Source of the DNA: Lysobacteraceae bacterium P | Lineage (GTDB): Bacteria > Pseudomonadota > Gammaproteobacteria > Xanthomonadales > Xanthomonadaceae | Assembly (NCBI GenBank): GCA_005503055.1 | Contig: SCOX01000003.1 | Coordinates: forward strand, 124,001-188,000 | DNA: 64,000 nt | Direction of reading: 5' to 3' | Shown: positions 38,501 to 46,237 of the stretch, piece by piece | Layout of the letters: the number at the start of each line of letters is the position of its first letter | Position numbering within the stretch: the stretch's first letter is position 1 | Program-made: the position numbers and the translations under genes | The notes under the pieces: generated by a model | Database searches by the model: none | Told to the model about the DNA's origin: nothing | Seen by the model: the letters and a program-made list of their open reading frames with translations, nothing else

Positions 38501-38943
38501 CGCAGACCTACCTGTCCGAACTGCCGCTGCCGTCGTCGTTGCGCGACGTGGCGCGCGACCGCGCGTTTGCGAGCGACAGCCCGATGCGCATGAACGGATT
38601 GCACTTCCGGCGCGGGCTCGGCGTGGACGGCGACAGCCGCATCGACGTGCAGCTGCAGGGTGGCTGGCGTCTGCTGCGAGCCGATCTCGGCGTCGATGAC
38701 CGTTGCCGTGAAGCCGGCGGCCTGCAGTTCCAGGTGTGGGGCGACGACCGCCTGCTCTACGACAGTGGCCTGGTGAAAGCGCCGGGCGTGGTGAAGCCCG
38801 AACTCGACATTCGCGGCCTGCAGCGGCTGAGCCTGCGCACTGTCGGCGCGCAGGGCAAACAGCCGGCACAGGTCTGCGGCAACTGGGCCAATGCGGCCCT
38901 GATCGGACAGGAGGGCGACACCGCCACGATCGTCGCGCCCTGA
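35590..38943 (+). CDS. GH31 glycosidase with F5/8-type C and NPCBM domains, probable alpha-N-acetylgalactosaminidase
   Basis: A 1117-residue exported enzyme. A signal peptide (~26 residues) precedes an N-terminal beta-sandwich, then the GH31 barrel (residues ~265-620) with candidate nucleophile Asp374 in KLDVAWTGKGYQF and acid/base Asp425 in AWTGDQSASW. The C-terminus holds an F5/8 type C domain (~800-920, HALERAFDDDPATWFRS) and an NPCBM-like domain (~955-1115, GLGVDGDSRIDVQL). The nucleophile motif lacks the DMNE of alpha-glucosidases. With GH109 and aga genes beside it, alpha-GalNAc is the expected substrate, an inference. The GTG at 35590 is preferred to the ATG at 35626 because it supplies the basic signal-peptide head. 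Confidence 0.85.
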   Translation: MESRVRGNGLLAMAALALAVAGAVRAESVGNLRSIAPAPAREGATAWNITTDTGTRLRVDLLRADVVRVQAGRNGKLLPAGDKAAPIVLPQPKAAVAHTVEEDADEVRIRTDALMLRVQRQPLRLALERIEAGATVPMWRELQPLDLSKEQSVQTLSSQADEHFYGGGQQNGRYQFKGRELEISYSGGWEEGDRPSPAPMLLSSRGWGMLRNTWSDGSYDLRQGDQATLLHREDRFDAYYFVGASLHPLLDRYTQLTGRAGLLPRWAFSYGDADCYNDGDNRKKPGTVPEGWSDGPTGTTTDVVDSVAKKYREFDMPGGWILPNDGYGCGYTDLPKVAQGLAKYGFRTGLWTENGVDKIAWEVGTAGSRVQKLDVAWTGKGYQFAMDANRSAFNGILKNSDSRPFLWTVMGWAGIQRYAVAWTGDQSASWDYIRWHIPTLVGSGLSGMAYASGDVDAIFGGSAETYTRDLQWKAFTPVLMGMSGWSANARKHPWAYDEPYRSINRDYLKLKMRLTPYMYGLAQDAAQSGAPIVRGLMWDYPDDPQAFTEAYKYQFLLGRDLLVAPVYRSQAASRGWRRDIHLPQGRWIDYWDGRQLQAGAQGRQLDRQVDLATLPLFVRAGAILPMHPAMLYDGEKPVDEITFDLYPQGESHYTMYEDDGTTRRHEKGESSRQDIRVQAPAQGSGEVRVGIDAVRGEYAGQLPQRRYALRVLSRQKPQAVQLDGRALPALDDRAAFDAAAEGWYFDAGDRRGTVHVRTAPVDILRALELRLDIATAAAPPDDEFPAAPALGRALPADSLLVVNRPAEEPGHALERAFDDDPATWFRSVRNQAVRTGAHEWTVGFGERRLIDGIELAPRNDQHWKHGQVRDYEIYLADSNGEWGEPVARGRLQLKQDLQRIDFAPHAGRLLRFRVLSTQNPDGDGASGADPMVEAAQAGARAFDALQPRDVGPIALATFRVLEHTVVERPQSQTYLSELPLPSSLRDVARDRAFASDSPMRMNGLHFRRGLGVDGDSRIDVQLQGGWRLLRADLGVDDRCREAGGLQFQVWGDDRLLYDSGLVKAPGVVKPELDIRGLQRLSLRTVGAQGKQPAQVCGNWANAALIGQEGDTATIVAP

Positions 38944-39073
38944 CCGAATCGTTCCTCCTCCCCCCCTCGCACTTCGACTGCGGCCTCACGGCCGCGGCCC
39001 GGGACCGCTGTTGCCTCTCGCAAGCCCATCCGCCCGCAGCGCACCGCGCTGCCGACCGAACCAGGAGCCAAAG

Positions 39074-42000
39074 ATGTTGCCCGCACGCCGCTGTCATCGC
39101 CGCATTCCCGCCACGCCACTCGCCCTGGCGCTGGCCGCCATCCTTGCCGCCGCCGCGCCGGCCTACGCCCAGGACACGGGCACTCAGGCGCAGGTGCCGG
39201 TGCCGGCCGACGCCGACGCCGACAAGGGCGCCACCGAGCTGGAGCGCATCGAGGTCACCGGTTCGAGCATCAAGCGCATCGACGGCGAGACCGCATCGCC
39301 GCTGCAGATCATCAGCCGCGAGCAGATCGAGGACATGGGCGCCAAGACCCTGTCGCAGGTGCTGGAGAACGTGCCGGCCAACATGCCGGCCCTGGTCGAC
39401 AGCCGTTCGATGTTCACCGGCACCGACGGCGCCTCGCAGGCCAACCTGCGCGGACTGGGAGCGCAGGGCACCCTCGTCCTGCTCAACGGTCGGCGCCTTT
39501 CGTTCTACGGCGCGCCGTCGGGCTTCCAGCACCAGTTCGTCAACATCGACACGATCCCGGCCGCAGCCATCGAGCGCATGGAAGTGCTGACCGACGGCGC
39601 CTCGGCCATCTACGGTTCCGACGCCATAGCTGGCGTCATCAACGTCATCACCCGCCGCAGCTACGAAGGGCTGGAGGTGACGCTGTCGACCGAAGCGTCC
39701 GAGAACGTCAGCGCCTACGGCGAACACCAGGCCTCGGCCGTGTTCGGCTTCGGCGACCTCGACGCCGACCGCTACAACGTCTACGGCTCGTTCAACTACT
39801 ACAAGCGCGACGCGGTCTATCCGGAAGACGACTACGACAAGCTTCCGGACGGCTGGTACGTCGACAACCCCAACTACATCACCAACTTCCGCATCCGCGA
39901 CGGCAGCCAGCCCGGCGTGATCAATCCGGGCACGCTCTTCACGTTCGACGAAACCGGCCGTCGCCGCACGATGGCCGCGCCGGGCTGCAACAACGTGGTG
40001 ACCACCGGCGACAACACCAGTTGCGCGGCCAATATCCTGCCGTACCAACTGGCGCACGTTCCCGAATCGGAGCGTTACAACCTGTTCCTTGCCGGCCGCT
40101 ATCTGTTCGAGAACGGCCTGGAGGGCTATGCCGAACTCAGCGGCACGCGCATCGACATGTACTCGCACAGCAACCCGGCGACGTTCAACAGCGGCGCGCA
40201 GTCGACGTGGTTCGCGCGCAACACCGGATTCAACCTCAACAGCTTCACCTATCCGTACCTGTCGCCGACCAATCCCTACAACAACCTGACGCCCGAACTG
40301 GCGGACATGATGTCCGGCGTGGCGGGCCTGACGTACCGCTTCCTCGACGACCCGAGCATCTTCCACCAGCGCAACCTGGACGAAAGCTACCGCGCGATCG
40401 CGGGTCTGCGCGGCATGCTGGGCGAGTGGGACTTCGACACCGCACTGGCGGTGGCCGGCTCGCACTCCACGCTCTATCAGGACACCAACCTCAGCCTGAG
40501 CGGCTTCCTCGAAGCGTTCGGCCCGCTCGGCGTCGATCCGGTCACCGGACGCACCGTCATCAGCGACGATCCGGCGTACCAGTTCGGCACGACCAGCGAG
40601 GAGAACCGCGCGCTGGTACAACGCATCTTCCCGAACAACTCGTACCACTCGCGCACCAAGCTGATCACCTGGGACGGCAAGGTCGAGGGACGCATCGGCG
40701 AACTCGCCGGCGGCGAGGTGCGCAGCGCGTTCGGCTTCAACGTCATGCGCGAGGAGTTCTATTCGCCCGGCAATGCCGCCGCCGCGGCCGGCGACATCGT
40801 GTGGCAGGGCGGTACGTGGTTCGAGGGCCAGCGCAACATCGTGTCGCTGTTCGGTGAAGCGGTGCTGCCGTTCACCGAGAAACTGGAGGCGGACGTCGCC
40901 CTGCGCGCCGACAAATACCCCGAGTTCGATACCAATCTGGCGCCGAAGGTCGGCATCAAGTACCAGGCCACGCCGGAACTGCTGTTGCGCGGTACCTACT
41001 CCGAAGGCTTCCGCGCGCCGAGCCTGGCCGAATCCGGGACCGGTGGCATCTACGCTCAGACCGTGGTGCGCGACGAAGTGCGCTGCGACCAGACCAACGC
41101 CATCGCCAATGTGCTGCGCCAGTCCGCGGTGGCGTCGGAGCGCGAGCGCGGCGAGGAGCTGTACAACTCCAACTGCAGCACGGTCGCCGGCGGCATCACC
41201 ACGCCGAACCCGGACCTGGAGCCGGAAACGGCGCGCATCGGGACCATCGGCCTGGTGTTCCAGCCGCTGTCGAACCTCGACATCTCGGTTGATTACTTCT
41301 ACGTCAATCGCCGCAACGAGATCATCCGCGAGGACGTGCGCGAGGCCTACCTCGCCGCGATCGAGCAGTACGGTCCGGGACTGATCGGCGCGCCCAACGC
41401 GTTCCGCGCCGACATCACCGACGCCGACCGCAGCGTGATGGCCGAGGTGCAGGCGATGTGCGCCAATCCCGCCAACGCCGCCGCCTGCGCCGGTGGCGCG
41501 CCGGGCTACACCGTCGGCAATCTCTCGGGCCTGATCACCGACTACGTCAATCGCGGCCGCACGGTGGTGGACGGCTTCGACTTCGACGCGCAGGCGCGCT
41601 TCGACCTGGCGGCCGCGGGGAATCTCAACGTGGGCTTCAAGGCCACGATGATGAACCGTGTCATGTACGACTACGAGGACGGCGAAGGCTGGAGCGAGAA
41701 CTGGGTAGGCCAGTACGACACGCCGCGCGTCAACGCCGTCCTCAACGCCGACTGGACGTACCGCAAGCTGACCACCAGCATGTTCGTCAACTACGTGGGC
41801 GGACGCGACTGGAACTGGTCGCCGGACGAGGACACGTACTCGCCGGAGAACTGCGCTGAAGCGGCCGGTGCGTTGAGTCCGGAGCGGTGCGAGGAAGGCA
41901 TTCCCTCGTTCACCACGACAAACCTCAACTTCACCTGGGCGGCGACCGATAAACTGCGGCTCGGACTGAACATCCAGAACGTGTTCGACCGCCAGCCCTA

Positions 42001-42091
42001 CTACGACCCGCAGGGTTGGGAGGGCTTCAACCACCGTCACAACATCTTCGGCCGCATCTACAACCTGACGGTCACCTACAAGTTCTGGTGA
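39074..42091 (+). CDS. TonB-dependent outer-membrane receptor
   Basis: A 1005-residue outer-membrane transporter: signal peptide ending PAYAQ (~36), a TonB-box-like ELERIEVTGSSIKRID, a plug domain (~60-180, with VLLNGRRLSFYGAPSG and GASAIYGSDAIAGVINVI), and a large beta-barrel closing with LTVTYKFW and its aromatic C-terminal residue. This is the group of Xanthomonadaceae receptors that take up plant or host glycans. It stands between the GH31 and GH109 genes, so GalNAc-containing glycans are a likely ligand. The ATG at 39074 has AGGAG about nine bases upstream. Confidence 0.93.
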   Translation: MLPARRCHRRIPATPLALALAAILAAAAPAYAQDTGTQAQVPVPADADADKGATELERIEVTGSSIKRIDGETASPLQIISREQIEDMGAKTLSQVLENVPANMPALVDSRSMFTGTDGASQANLRGLGAQGTLVLLNGRRLSFYGAPSGFQHQFVNIDTIPAAAIERMEVLTDGASAIYGSDAIAGVINVITRRSYEGLEVTLSTEASENVSAYGEHQASAVFGFGDLDADRYNVYGSFNYYKRDAVYPEDDYDKLPDGWYVDNPNYITNFRIRDGSQPGVINPGTLFTFDETGRRRTMAAPGCNNVVTTGDNTSCAANILPYQLAHVPESERYNLFLAGRYLFENGLEGYAELSGTRIDMYSHSNPATFNSGAQSTWFARNTGFNLNSFTYPYLSPTNPYNNLTPELADMMSGVAGLTYRFLDDPSIFHQRNLDESYRAIAGLRGMLGEWDFDTALAVAGSHSTLYQDTNLSLSGFLEAFGPLGVDPVTGRTVISDDPAYQFGTTSEENRALVQRIFPNNSYHSRTKLITWDGKVEGRIGELAGGEVRSAFGFNVMREEFYSPGNAAAAAGDIVWQGGTWFEGQRNIVSLFGEAVLPFTEKLEADVALRADKYPEFDTNLAPKVGIKYQATPELLLRGTYSEGFRAPSLAESGTGGIYAQTVVRDEVRCDQTNAIANVLRQSAVASERERGEELYNSNCSTVAGGITTPNPDLEPETARIGTIGLVFQPLSNLDISVDYFYVNRRNEIIREDVREAYLAAIEQYGPGLIGAPNAFRADITDADRSVMAEVQAMCANPANAAACAGGAPGYTVGNLSGLITDYVNRGRTVVDGFDFDAQARFDLAAAGNLNVGFKATMMNRVMYDYEDGEGWSENWVGQYDTPRVNAVLNADWTYRKLTTSMFVNYVGGRDWNWSPDEDTYSPENCAEAAGALSPERCEEGIPSFTTTNLNFTWAATDKLRLGLNIQNVFDRQPYYDPQGWEGFNHRHNIFGRIYNLTVTYKFW

Positions 42092-42141
42092 CGACTCCGC
42101 GCCGCCACGGCGGCGCCTGCAAAGCGGGAGCATCGATCGAC

Positions 42142-43497
42142 ATGAAGCGCAGGGATTTCCTCATGACCGCCGCCGCACTAGGCGCCACCAGTCTGTTGCC
42201 GTCCATGCCGGCATGGGCAGCGGGGCGGCGTGTACGGCTGGGGTTGATCGGCAACGGCATGCGCGGGCAGGTACTGCTGCGCGAGCTGGTACGCCGCGAC
42301 GACGTCGAGGTCGTCGCACTGTGCGACATCGAGCCGATCATGCTGGGCCGTGCGATGGACCTGATCGCCAAGTCCGGCAAGCCCGCGCCGCGCGCGTACG
42401 GGCAGGATGGAGACGTCCACGCCTACCGCCGCCTGCTTTCGCAGCGCGGCCTGGACGGCGTGATCATCGCCACGCCGTGGGAATGGCATGCGCCGATGGC
42501 GATCGACGCCATGGAAGCGAAAGTGCCGGTGGGCTGCGAAGTGGTTGCCGGCATCACCCTGCAGGACCACTGGGACGTGCTGGAAACCCAGCTGCGCACG
42601 GGCACACCGTACATGCTGCTGGAGAACGTCTGCTATCGCCGCGACGTGATGGCGGCGTTGCAGATGGTGCGCGCGGGCCTGTTCGGCGAACTCATCCACC
42701 TGCAGGGCGGCTACCAGCACGACCTGCGCGCGGTGAAGTTCAACTCCGGCGATCCGGCCCAGCCGTACGGAAGCGGCGTCGAGTTCGGCCCGAAGGCCTG
42801 GTCGGAAGCGCGGTGGCGAACCGCGCATTCGGTCAATCGCAACGGCGAGCTCTACCCCAGCCACGGCATCGGCCCCTGCGCCATGTACACGGGCATCAAC
42901 CGCGGCAATCGCTTCACCCGGATCAACAGTTTCGCGAGCAAGGCGCGCGGATTGCACGAGTACACCGTCGCGCGAAGCGGTGGCACCACTCATCCGAGCA
43001 CGCAGGTGCAGTTCAAGCTGGGCGACATCGTCACCACGACGCTGGCGTGCGAGAACGGCGAGACCATCCTGCTGCAGCACGATACGTCGTTGCCGCGTCC
43101 ATACTCGCTGGGATTCCGCGTGCAGGGCACGCGTGGCCTGTGGATGGACCTGAATCAGTCGATCCACATCGAAGGCCGCAGTCCCGCGCACAAATGGGAG
43201 CCTTTCCAGGCCTACCAGGACGAGTTCGATCATCCGCTGTGGCGCAAGCACGCGCAGGATGCGGAGGGGGCCGGGCACGGGGGCATGGACTACTTCGTCA
43301 TCCATGCGTTCGTCGGAGCGCTCAAGGCGAGGGCCCCGATGCCGATCGACATCTTCGACGCGATCACCTGGAGCGCGATCACGCCGCTGTCGGAGCAGTC
43401 CATCGCCGAGGGTTACCAGACCGTGGATTTCCCGGACTTCACCCGCGGACTGTGGAAATCGCGCAAGCCGATCTTCGCGTTCGATGCGACTTACTGA
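42142..43497 (+). CDS. GH109 NAD-dependent alpha-N-acetylgalactosaminidase, Tat-exported
   Basis: A 451-residue glycosidase of the Gfo/Idh/MocA fold that hydrolyses alpha-GalNAc by a transient NAD+ oxidation/elimination mechanism. The N-terminus (MKRRDFLMTAAALG) is a twin-arginine signal, suited to exporting a folded, cofactor-loaded enzyme. The NAD site is GLIGNGMRG (residues 34-42); ENVCYRRDVMA, NRNGELYPSHGIGP (conserved Tyr238, His241) and GAGHGGMDYF match the characterised GH109 enzyme of Elizabethkingia closely. It follows the receptor gene by 50 bp. The family identification is strong. Confidence 0.93.
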   Translation: MKRRDFLMTAAALGATSLLPSMPAWAAGRRVRLGLIGNGMRGQVLLRELVRRDDVEVVALCDIEPIMLGRAMDLIAKSGKPAPRAYGQDGDVHAYRRLLSQRGLDGVIIATPWEWHAPMAIDAMEAKVPVGCEVVAGITLQDHWDVLETQLRTGTPYMLLENVCYRRDVMAALQMVRAGLFGELIHLQGGYQHDLRAVKFNSGDPAQPYGSGVEFGPKAWSEARWRTAHSVNRNGELYPSHGIGPCAMYTGINRGNRFTRINSFASKARGLHEYTVARSGGTTHPSTQVQFKLGDIVTTTLACENGETILLQHDTSLPRPYSLGFRVQGTRGLWMDLNQSIHIEGRSPAHKWEPFQAYQDEFDHPLWRKHAQDAEGAGHGGMDYFVIHAFVGALKARAPMPIDIFDAITWSAITPLSEQSIAEGYQTVDFPDFTRGLWKSRKPIFAFDATY

Positions 43498-43602
43498 TCG
43501 ACGCGGCCAGGGATCGCGACAGTCCCGATAGACGCTGAGCGGCGACTGCCTGGAGCTCATCTTTCCAGCGCCGATCTGCAGCGCCAGTGCCACGGCGCTG
43601 GC

Positions 43603-43640
43603 TCATGATAAAGAAGCGGCGGGGCATCATGCCCCGCCGC
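43603..43640 (-). terminator. Strong terminator after the fasciclin gene
   Basis: GCGGCGGGGC-ATCAT-GCCCCGCCGC (43616-43640) is a perfect ten-base-pair stem with a five-base loop. On the minus strand it is followed by TTCTTTATC. It lies 20 bases past the fasciclin stop codon and may also stop transcription from the GH109 side. Confidence 0.85.
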
Positions 43641-43659
43641 CGCGCACGCGAGATGACGA

Positions 43660-44097
43660 CTACATCTTGGTCGGAATATTGACCTTGTCGATACCGTGCA
43701 GGACGCCGTTGCTCGAGCCGATGTCGGCCGACGTGACCAGCGCGCCGTCGATGCTGACCTTATCGTCGCTCATCGTGATCGGGGCGGGTTGACCGTTGAC
43801 GGTCCTGGCCGACTCCCACTTGCCGACGTCGGCGATGGACTTGCGGCCGCTGACGACGTGGTAATTCAGGAGCGAAACCAGTTCGTCCTTGTTCTCGTCC
43901 TTGAACAGATTGTCGAGCTTGCCACTCGGCAGCTTCTCGAATGCGGCGTCGGTCGGGGCGAAGATGGTGAACGGTCCCGCACCGCGCAGGGTATCGCTTA
44001 TGCCGGCGCGTTCGATGGCCTTGCCGAAGGTCTTGAACGAGCCATTGGCGGCAGCGGTATCGACGAGGTTCTTGGTGCTATTGGTCGTGGTATCCAT
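43660..44097 (-). CDS. Fasciclin (FAS1) domain protein
   Basis: A 145-residue protein consisting of one FAS1 domain: NLVDTAAANGSFKTFGKAIE, GPFTIFAPTDAAFEKLP (the H1 motif), LNYHVVSGRKSIADVG (the YH motif) and VLHGIDKVNIPT near the end. FAS1 domains mediate adhesion or protein contacts. No signal peptide is visible, which is unusual, since many bacterial homologues are exported. Stands alone with its own terminator. Confidence 0.88.
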   Translation of the reverse strand: MDTTTNSTKNLVDTAAANGSFKTFGKAIERAGISDTLRGAGPFTIFAPTDAAFEKLPSGKLDNLFKDENKDELVSLLNYHVVSGRKSIADVGKWESARTVNGQPAPITMSDDKVSIDGALVTSADIGSSNGVLHGIDKVNIPTKM

Positions 44098-44747
44098 GAA
44101 GAGATTCCTTTTGGAAGTGCGATGCGCAGGATTGCGAAATCGTGTCGGCCGAAGCCGGGGCTCCCGTCAGCGACAGGAACGCGAGGCTCAGATGCGGAGG
44201 AGGGAGAAAGGGGGGACGTGCAGCGCGGCTGAGTGGCCGTTACGACATTGCGTCGTAGTGCCAGCGGAGCATGCGTCATCGACCGTTACCTAATTGTGAT
44301 TCGATCGATCGCGCTTGCGGCGCGAGGGCGTACACGCTCGCCGACCGGTATCCGAGGTGAACGCGAATGCAAGAAACGCGCACCAGACACGGAAGTGGTC
44401 CATAGTGGTGTCGCACCACGCGCAATCGCATTTCCGCTTCGCGGGCCGCATCGCCCCGCATGTCGTCACGTCGGCAACTCACGAACTGTCCAACGGGCTC
44501 GGCCATGTCGGCACCCGCGCTACTTCCTGCGCGATCATGCAAGAGGCAATCGCCGTGTCCATCAAGAAACATCGAGTAGTCCGCGACATGGCGGAGGGAT
44601 CGACATTCTTCGTTCGTCCGAGTGCTGCCATCGAGGCGGCCGAGAATGAAGGTTGGCCGCCACGACCTCACGCGGAGTCCTTGCCGAACCTCGCGCGTTC
44701 CGGATTCGCCGGATCGTCGCACCGTTGGGAATGCCCGTGACCTGCTC
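44098..44747. other. 650-base stretch without a convincing gene
   Basis: Open frames exist on both strands but none shows a recognisable domain, a good ribosome site or the GC-rich third positions of its neighbours. The centre is less GC-rich than the surroundings. It could be a decayed gene or a large control region between the fasciclin and small membrane protein genes. Confidence 0.45.
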
Positions 44748-45083
44748 ATGACCCCGGCCGTCATCGCATTCGGATTCTTCAGCCTGGCCGTGGTGCTGGA
44801 AAGTGCGGTCTGGGCGACGTGCCTGCATCGACTGAGGTCCAGGCACCCCGACCAATGGCAGCACGCCGAGCAACCACTGCTCTGGCAGGATCGGACACTG
44901 ATCAGCGCGCGCCGCACGATGGTCTACTTCCAGGATCAGACCTACCTCTCCAGCCTGGATGAAGCCGGCCAACGGTTCTGCAACCGCCATCGCACCATGA
45001 TGCTGGGGGTGTACTGGTTGACGGTAATGACGGGAGCGGCGTTGGTCGTCACCCTGGCGGTGAGCGTCTGGGGATCCGGGTAG
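44748..45083 (+). CDS. Small two-helix membrane protein (UspB-like layout)
   Basis: A 111-residue protein with a membrane segment at each end (VIAFGFFSLAVVLESAVWAT; VYWLTVMTGAALVVTLAV) and a charged middle containing LRSRHPDQWQ, SARRTMVYFQDQTYL and FCNRHRTMM. Length and layout resemble the stress protein UspB, but the similarity is weak by eye. The ATG at 44748 is chosen because it starts directly at the first membrane segment; longer versions add basic, low-complexity sequence. Confidence 0.55.
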   Translation: MTPAVIAFGFFSLAVVLESAVWATCLHRLRSRHPDQWQHAEQPLLWQDRTLISARRTMVYFQDQTYLSSLDEAGQRFCNRHRTMMLGVYWLTVMTGAALVVTLAVSVWGSG

Positions 45084-45271
45084 GACCGATCACGTTCCTG
45101 TCGGGCGTTTCATCCGAGGGAGCAGTGCGCCGGTTTCCGGTCATAAGCTCGTTGCGACGTACGCTGATCGAACGCGCCACGAGCGATCGGGACGTTGGTG
45201 ACCTGAGTGCCTTCGATGAGGCAAGCTCCATTGCGGTGTTTCCCATGACCGCACATGCCAAGGATCAGCCC

Positions 45272-45709
45272 ATGTCCATGATGAGTCTGGCGTTCGTGGC
45301 CGCATCGGCCGCGGCCACCGCGTCACCCGCCGCGATCGAGCCCGCCACCCGTGCCGCGATTACGGCCACCTGCTTCGATTATGTCGACGGTCAGCTGGAA
45401 GGCGATCCGGCGCGTGTCGCCCGTTCGCTGCACCCCGATCTCGCCAAGCGGCGCGTGCTGGGCGAGACGCCTGACGAACGCCTGGGCTTGCGCCGAATGA
45501 GCAAGGAAGAGTTGGTCGAGTTGACCCGACAGGGCGCGCTGAAGACGCCGAAGGAACAATGGGATCGCTCATGCACCGTGCTGGACGTCGCCGGAAACAC
45601 GGCGGCGGTGCGCGCGGAAACGCCGTGGTTCGTGGACTTCTTCCACATGGGAAAGTTCGGCGATCGCTGGGTCATCGTCAACGCGCTGTGGTACGCGAAG
45701 CCGAAGTGA
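45272..45709 (+). CDS. Exported NTF2-like protein (putative lumazine-binding domain)
   Basis: A 145-residue protein with a short alanine-rich signal sequence (MSMMSLAFVAASAAATAS) and one NTF2-like domain of the Lumazine_bd_2 type: CFDYVDGQLEGDPARVARSL, LHPDLAKRR and the closing WFVDFFHMGKFGDRWVIVNALW. Members are common, often periplasmic and uncharacterised. The ATG at 45272 has AAGGA about eight bases upstream and gives a proper signal sequence. Role unknown. Confidence 0.72.
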   Translation: MSMMSLAFVAASAAATASPAAIEPATRAAITATCFDYVDGQLEGDPARVARSLHPDLAKRRVLGETPDERLGLRRMSKEELVELTRQGALKTPKEQWDRSCTVLDVAGNTAAVRAETPWFVDFFHMGKFGDRWVIVNALWYAKPK

Positions 45710-45755
45710 GCTTGGCTTGGACGCTCGCAACAGCAGATGCTGCGATGCGACCGCC

Positions 45756-46166
45756 TCACTCATCGCCATCGCGGCACTCGAATGATCCGAACCTGGGACG
45801 CGCGCCTTTTGCGCCTGTGCTCAACCAATCGATCTTCGCGGCGACATACGCGGTGGCGGCGTCCAGCTGCGCCTTCTTCTGCTCGAGCATCGCCATCTGC
45901 TTGCGGAGGATATCGATGCGACGTGCATCGTCGATGCCTTGTTCGCGCCTCTCCTTTTCCAGCAGCGCGATCTCGCCCAGGCTCAGTCCCAGGGACTGGC
46001 CAGCGCGCACCACCTTGGCGGTCTGCACATCGTCCTGCGTGAATTCCTGATAGGCATTGCGTCCGCCCTTCGCGCCCCGCTTGGGCTTGAACAGGCCGAG
46101 CCGGACATAGAAGCGAACGGTGTCGCGGCTGAGCCCGGACGATTCGGAGAATTCGGAGATGAGCAC
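45756..46166 (-). CDS. MerR-family regulator
   Basis: A 136-residue regulator: N-terminal MerR winged helix (LISEFSESSGLSRDTVRFYVRLGLF), a second DNA-contact region (YQEFTQDDVQTAKVVRAGQSLGLSLGEIALL) and a coiled-coil dimer helix (~90-130). No cysteine cluster for metal binding is seen. A GTG start at 46166 is favoured because AGAGG lies about seven bases upstream; the longer version would begin inside its own operator. It diverges from an SDR gene whose promoter carries a MerR-type dyad. Confidence 0.85.
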   Translation of the reverse strand: MLISEFSESSGLSRDTVRFYVRLGLFKPKRGAKGGRNAYQEFTQDDVQTAKVVRAGQSLGLSLGEIALLEKERREQGIDDARRIDILRKQMAMLEQKKAQLDAATAYVAAKIDWLSTGAKGARPRFGSFECRDGDE

Positions 46167-46177
46167 GAACGTACCTC

Positions 46178-46208
46178 TTGACCCTGGAGTGCACTCCACA
46201 TCTAGAGT
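46178..46208 (+). promoter_or_regulatory. MerR-type promoter with 19-bp spacer driving the SDR gene
   Basis: TTGACC (46178-46183), a spacer of exactly 19 bases, and TAGAGT (46203-46208). The spacer holds the perfect 14-bp palindrome TGGAGTGCACTCCA (46185-46198). An over-long spacer with a central dyad is the hallmark of promoters that MerR proteins activate by untwisting DNA. Confidence 0.85.
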
Positions 46209-46237
46209 CGCGCCACGCTCAATTCAAGGACACGTTC

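Noticed and set aside
37994-42133. Very long open frame (1379 codons) on the minus strand
   Set aside because: It is antisense to the GH31 and TonB receptor genes, rich in Arg/Val/His, and has no domain. High GC content keeps opposite frames open.
42142-43497. Annotation as a generic Gfo/Idh/MocA dehydrogenase
   Set aside because: The stretches ENVCYRRDVMA, NRNGELYPSHGIGP and GAGHGGMDYF match the GH109 glycosidases specifically.
46167-46199. Longer start of the MerR gene at 46199
   Set aside because: It would begin inside the 14-bp operator palindrome and has no ribosome site; the GTG at 46166 has AGAGG upstream.
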